This document shows, in pieces, positions 59,901-64,000 of a stretch of 64,000 nt of DNA. The notes beneath the pieces are model-generated. The model did not search any database. It saw only the letters and a list, made by a program, of their open reading frames with translations, and was not told the origin of the DNA. Positions within the stretch are counted from its first letter, which is position 1, and each line of letters starts with the position of its first letter. Source of the DNA: Pseudoips prasinana (lineage: Eukaryota > Arthropoda > Insecta > Lepidoptera > Nolidae); NCBI GenBank assembly GCA_951640165.1, contig OX621234.1:4593001-4657000 (forward strand). The letters run 5' to 3'. The position numbers were made by a program, and so were the translations under genes.

Positions 59901-60155
59901 ATCAGAGCGCTCATAGCCAGATGCTCTCACCGGTCCGTAAGCGATCGGCGAGGTTAAGCAACCAGGCTCACGGTCAGTCCATAGATGGGTTATCAATAAA
60001 GTGGTTTAATTTCTGAGCGTCTCCGTGCACGTTACGTTGTCGGTCCCGGTTGTAGCCATTAGGCAACAGTCGTTAAGCCATTTCAGAGGCCTACTGGGCG
60101 GCTTGAACAACTCTGACACCAGGGTAACCACTGCCCATACGATAAGTAAGTAAGT
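59901..60155 (+). mobile_element. 5S-rRNA-headed SINE, full length
   Basis: Bounded by the exact 11-bp duplication AACTGTGTCAA (59890-59900, 60156-60166). The head gcgctcatagccagatgctc, tcggcgaggttaagcaacca, cggtcagtccatagatgggt follows animal 5S rRNA. Body cggtcccggttgtagcc .. ccactgcccatacg, tail (taag)n. It defines the family also seen at 6630, 35555, 48345 and 51755. Not a functional 5S gene: the 5S part is incomplete. Confidence 0.85.
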
Positions 60156-60198
60156 AACTGTGTCAATAACAGCTCGGAGTTTAGATGTTGGCGGTATT

Positions 60199-60606
60199 CA
60201 AAGTCAAAGTCAAATGTACTTTATTCCGTAAAAAAATTACATTAATGTGGAATCGTCATATATTTTTTTTACCCTACGTGCATGACGTGGCAGCTACTGA
60301 GAAACACTGCCAGAAAACTCAGTAGGAATCCTTTTTTAAAATAAAATATACTTAAGATTAATTACAATCATGTGTGTTGTCTCAGAACAACTCAATCCCA
60401 AGCACTTTTATCACTTAAATAATCAGAAATTTTGTAATATGCCCTGCTACACAATTTGGCTTTAATAATTCTTTTAAACTTATTCGTAGACAATTCTCTA
60501 ATATCATTGGGAAGTTTGTTATAGAATCTTATACATTGCCCCATCAAAGAGTTACTTATTTTGTGGAGACGGGTAGTATGCAATATGAGATTATTCTTAT
60601 TATCTA
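60199..60606 (-). pseudogene. LINE ORF2 C-terminus and 3' UTR in SINE-L
   Basis: The minus strand (60583 to 60392) reads LHKISNSLMGQCIRFYNKLP, NDIRELSTNKFKRIIKAKLC, SRAYYKISDYLSDKSAWD and stop: the typical tail of an arthropod LINE protein (IRFYNKLP, KRKLC..AYY, YL.D..AW). The 3' UTR (ggcagtgtttctcagtagct reversed) matches 19715-19860. The target duplication GTATT is at 60194-60198 and 60607-60611. 5'-truncated; the retained frame is intact. Confidence 0.8.
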
Positions 60607-60835
60607 GTATTTACATTACCACATGCCTCGGAGAGCACTTAAAGACGTCGGTCCTTTACCTGGTCTCTTTCCCGTCATGTAAGTCACCCCATCGGATTAT
60701 CAGAGTGTTGGAATAGAAAGTGCCTTTGTATTTGCGCACACACTTGGGCACTAAGCATAAATGTCTCACGCCGTTGGCTAGTCTGAGTTGAGACTGGCCG
60801 CCGTGGCCGAAATTCTACCAGCACTACATTAACTC

Positions 60836-62055
60836 TCCGATGATATCGGGCTATTGTCAGTTAATAACATATTCAGGTCAATATCTCGAGATACTAAACC
60901 TGAACATACACGGCGCCCGCGCAGCCGAAGTTATAGTAGGGCTGCCTAAAGGAGTGCAAAAATGCCTGCCTTATATTTTCTAGCAAAGTTATTTTAGTTG
61001 GTTTATAAACCACTTTATACCTAACCCAAATTGTATAAAGACATAATTATTATATAAATTCTAACTATGTAAATTACAAAAAAGCTATGAATTTATTAAC
61101 TTTAAATCAATTCAATTAATTGTTATTACAATAATATTACTAAAATTTAAAGCTTGAACAACTGCGAAAGAATAAATTACAATGCATAACGTCAGGCGTC
61201 AGCCATCTATACCCCTTGTTAAAAATGTTATCTCCTAGATGGCACTGTTTTAAACAATAAGCTTTGAAAGTATTTTTTTGTGTTATCTGTGCAATAGATT
61301 TCGTTTAACAAACCTTAAAAAGTTGACTAGTTTCAAAAAACTTTGTTAGTTCTGCTTTGTAATTTTTTTTTAAACGAAAGTTAAAAAAGCAATGAACCAG
61401 AGATATTATTTCAAACCTAAACTTTTGCCTCTGAACTCCTCAAAGGGATAATTCGTAAAACACTGCATACAATTTTGATCACTCCATTTTAGTTTCCATT
61501 CGTATAAAAAAAGCCCCCTCCGATCTTCGAATGGACGATCGGCGCGAGTCTTTACGTAAGAACTAACCTCACTATAAACCTAGGAACCTACTTAAAAACC
61601 TAAAAAACGTACCCTCTGGCCGAGGTACGCCTCCCAAAGGATGTGCTCACTGGCTCGATTTAAAATAATATATATACATGGATAAACTTCTACAGAATTA
61701 AATACAACCAAGTATCCAAAGAATCCTTTTAAATATATAATGCCTGTGTTATGTGAGCGCTCTTCCATAACAACTGTTCATAAACAATACTAGTACTTAA
61801 AATTAATTCTGAATAAAATAGTAAGTATACTTAAATATTAATTCTTAATAAAATAACACATTGAATAAATAATATTAAGTGAAATAACAATGTATTGCAA
61901 GCAAGTACTTAAATATTAATTCGAAATAAAATTTACCTACTACACATTGAAAAATAAGTGAGTGGGAATTTATAATCTTATTTGTTACGCGCCCACGCCT
62001 CCGTTCCCCGATGAAGCAGTGGACTGTACTGTATGTATTGTACAAACTGCATATT
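60836..62055. other. Low-repeat stretch
   Basis: No element recognised. From 61780 to 61960 attaattc..aataaaat words recur loosely (about four times, spacing 40-60 bp), possibly a decayed tandem repeat. No frame. Confidence 0.4.
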
Positions 62056-62059
62056 TAAA

Positions 62060-62495
62060 AAACCGCCAAGTACGAGTCGAACTTGCCCATGAAGGGTCAC
62101 GTAGCAGCAAGTATTTCACTTGATTAAATAAAAGAATAATTGCAGTTTACGATTTCTAACGTATTAAAAAGAACTACTTACTAGATCTCGTTTAAACCAA
62201 TTTTCATAGTTAGTTTGCATGGTAATGTACATTATATTTTTTTTTAGCTTTATCACTCTCTTATTTTGGAAGTTACAGGGGGGGGACACTCATTTTACCA
62301 CTTTGGAAATGTCTCTCGTGTAAACTATTCAGTTTAGAAAAAAATGGTATTAGAAACTACATAACATTTTTGAAGACCTATACATAGATCCCACATGTAT
62401 GGGTACGAAGAAAAATATTTTTTTGAGTTTCAGTTCTATGTACGAGGAACCCCCAACATTTATGGTTTTTTTTTTATATTTTTGTGTGAAAATCT
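62060..62495 (+). repeat. Repeat-S, cut off by an R1 fragment
   Basis: accgccaagtacgagtcg, atgaagggtcacgtagcagc, (g)7, tctctcgtgtaaactattca and ttgtgtgaaaatctt, then a switch at about 62496 to R1 sequence. The right end is missing. Confidence 0.75.
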
Positions 62496-62705
62496 TCGGG
62501 TGATGGGTATGTCGGACTAACACCGACTAAACCTAACCTGCCGTGGACTTCTCTTGGCGCCTGATAAGGAAGCCTCGGGAACGCGGGTATGCTGTTCGGG
62601 TGCTCTCCTTTTGCGCCATGTCCCAGATGTTTGGGACACACCCATAGAAGCCTGCACCACCAGAGGGGCTGCAAGTACGTTGTCGGCCTCACGATAGGCT
62701 TAGAT
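62496..62705 (-). mobile_element. R1-clade LINE 3' UTR
   Basis: atgtcggactaacaccgact, cctgccgtggacttctcttg, cgcctgataaggaagcctcg, ggaacgcgggtatgctg and ttgcgccatgtcccagatg are the reverse of 21010-21160 and 30500-30640. Confidence 0.7.
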
Positions 62706-64000
62706 CATCAACATTAAATGTGGTAGATCAATGTGATCATCTCTCGCTTGCCATAAACACGCCTCCGTTCCGGTTTCGCGTAACTGTTGCGTCGCAAGGT
62801 CGCGCATTCACCGGCCACAGAAATGTACAAGCAGAGAGAATTGACAAATTTTTTATTTAATATATTTGCGGATATTGGTGTGGGTTACACGTTTACCTAT
62901 TTTTTAAATTAAAGTTGTATTAATTTTATTATACCTAATGTGTAACTGTTTTATGTCCCAATAAAGTAAAATAAAAAAAATCTCGCCACTGTCGTAACAT
63001 AGCTGAGAATAATAGACAAATGCTATGCTAAATGATTCCCTCAATAATTTTATATAGCTCGATTTCTGTATACGCATCAAATTGCTGTTTCTAATTGTTA
63101 TCGGTCTATTTCTCCGTGGATTTCATGTTTGTATAACTATATTTTTATAAAATTTCTTCGATACTACCATCTTGCCTGCTCACATACATTCCTATGTAAC
63201 AGAAAGAGTAGAAGAAAAAGGCGTATGGAGAGAGCATAAAACAATTTTATGTGTCTAGTTTTAATCATCAAACATTAACAGGAACTGGAACTAAGTGCTA
63301 AAAAAATTACATTTAATTTAAATTAATAGATTAGTTCCTCGTTAAATTACGGTATTTCACTAACTAACTAGAGTAGGTATTTTTATATTATTATAATTTC
63401 TATTGACGAGCCACTAAACTGGACCATAGAACATTTATCACCAAAACACATCATTAGTGTTTTACCTTCTGGAAATCAATATAACATTCCACATACCATA
63501 GACATAGTTGTACAGACGCCAGCACATCAAGTTATCCCAATCTGTCAAATTTCCCCAATTGAAAGTGAACCTTATGCTTTTGTGATAAAGTTGAAAATCT
63601 ATAAAAGAAATTACAAAGGCACATATACACAAAACAAAGGCATTATCGTGCGGTCTGGTGTCATATAAGGCGTAGAAATCGTCCTGAAGAAATATCTACC
63701 AGTGCACCAGCGGATCTTTCCGCGTTCTAAGAGAACCATTCTTGCCATACTGATTTTTGTGCAGCTGATATGATAATCAAATGATAACATGACATGTTAT
63801 AAATGCATAAATGATAGGCTTTAATTCTAGTGACCCTTGGCACTGGGCATTTGGAGTAGCTCTAGTTCCATGAGCCACTCCACAGAGAAAGTACAGACTA
63901 CACATTACAGAATACCCTCTACTTGAGCAGTTACTTACTCGTGCGCAGCCAGTAACTGTGAAACAAAAATAGGTAGAATTACTTTTGCAAATTATTGTAC
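62706..64000. other. Low-repeat stretch to window end
   Basis: Only the TA-MITE end at 63513 is recognised. A short cccaataaagtaaaataaaa at 62937-62956 could be a poly(A)-signal-bearing 3' end of a retroelement or gene. No frame of note. Confidence 0.4.
63513..63608. mobile_element. TA-MITE, left part
   Basis: CAGACGCCAGCACATCAAG after TA, ctgtcaaatttccccaattg and gtgataaagttgaaaatcta match 39106-39205. The right TIR is missing. Confidence 0.7.

Larger units (their letters stand above)
59800..60835 (+). mobile_element. SINE-L with two later insertions
   Basis: Head 59805-59890 (gggttcgaatccctgatcgg), middle 60167-60198 (agctcggagtttag, tggcggtatt) and tail 60612-60835 (atgcctcggagagcacttaa, ctggtctctttcccgtcatg, gactggccgccgtggccgaa) are collinear with 27333-27705 once the 5S-SINE and the LINE are removed. 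Confidence 0.8.

Noticed and set aside
59907..60000. Functional 5S rRNA gene
   Set aside because: Only part of 5S is present, it is diverged, and it is fused to a SINE body with a target duplication.
1..64000. Defence system, biosynthetic cluster, phage or provirus
   Set aside because: No bacterial-type gene organisation, no LTR pairs, no gag/pol/env order and no viral capsid or polymerase frames; all coding signal is non-LTR retrotransposon.

Overview
The window looks like gene-poor, repeat-saturated nuclear DNA from a moth or butterfly (Lepidoptera). I judge this from the types of repeat present: Helitrons that insert between A and T and end in CTAG, several tRNA-headed SINE families, a 5S-rRNA-headed SINE, and 3' ends of RTE-, R1-, R4/Dong- and CR1/Rex1-like LINEs. 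I find no host protein-coding gene, no functional tRNA or rRNA gene, no CRISPR array and no operon. All protein signal that I can recognise belongs to retrotransposons. The window could be intergenic or a long intron. Family names used below (SINE-A, Hel-H and so on) are working labels for groups seen inside this window.

Layout. 0-6 kb: degenerate pieces of the 60-bp satellite, a 29-bp minisatellite, SINE-A, SINE-D carrying a TA-flanked MITE, an S-family repeat with an 80-bp foldback, a long TTTTC microsatellite, SINE-C nested in SINE-A, and a hairpin cluster. 6-20 kb: Helitron families H, I, J and K, RTE-type LINE debris, a SPIN-like hAT element inside a SINE, a LINE interrupted by a Helitron, and an R4/Dong-like endonuclease fragment. 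20-34 kb: an R1-clade fragment, tandem Helitrons, long-TIR MITEs, two pairs of adjacent perfect hairpins, SINEs L/B/A, and another hAT element. 33.7-47.3 kb: two related CR1/Rex1-like LINE reverse transcriptases (a truncated one at 33.7-34.66 kb on the minus strand and a 573-residue open frame at 45.5-47.2 kb), plus a 159-bp tandem array split by an S element. 47-64 kb: SINEs, a SINE-derived 130-bp tandem array, an unexplained inverted pair of segments near 51 kb, a 312-bp hAT MITE, the main 60-bp satellite array at 57.4-58.2 kb, and a SINE carrying two later insertions near 60 kb. Some stretches, mainly within 43.9-45.5, 54.6-56.5 and 60.8-64 kb, show few repeats that I recognise.

How the parts interact: the elements form a stratified series of insertions. 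Target-site duplications or empty-site comparisons inside the window order many of them (hAT into SINE-L, Helitron into LINE, Helitron into SINE-L, 5S-SINE and LINE into SINE-L, SINE-C into SINE-A, LINE into SINE-A, LINE into MITE-Q, MITE into SINE-D). The least explained signal is a set of perfect, tiny-loop inverted repeats. The most striking is the pair at 26917-27114, in which every arm is bounded by the tetranucleotide TATT.
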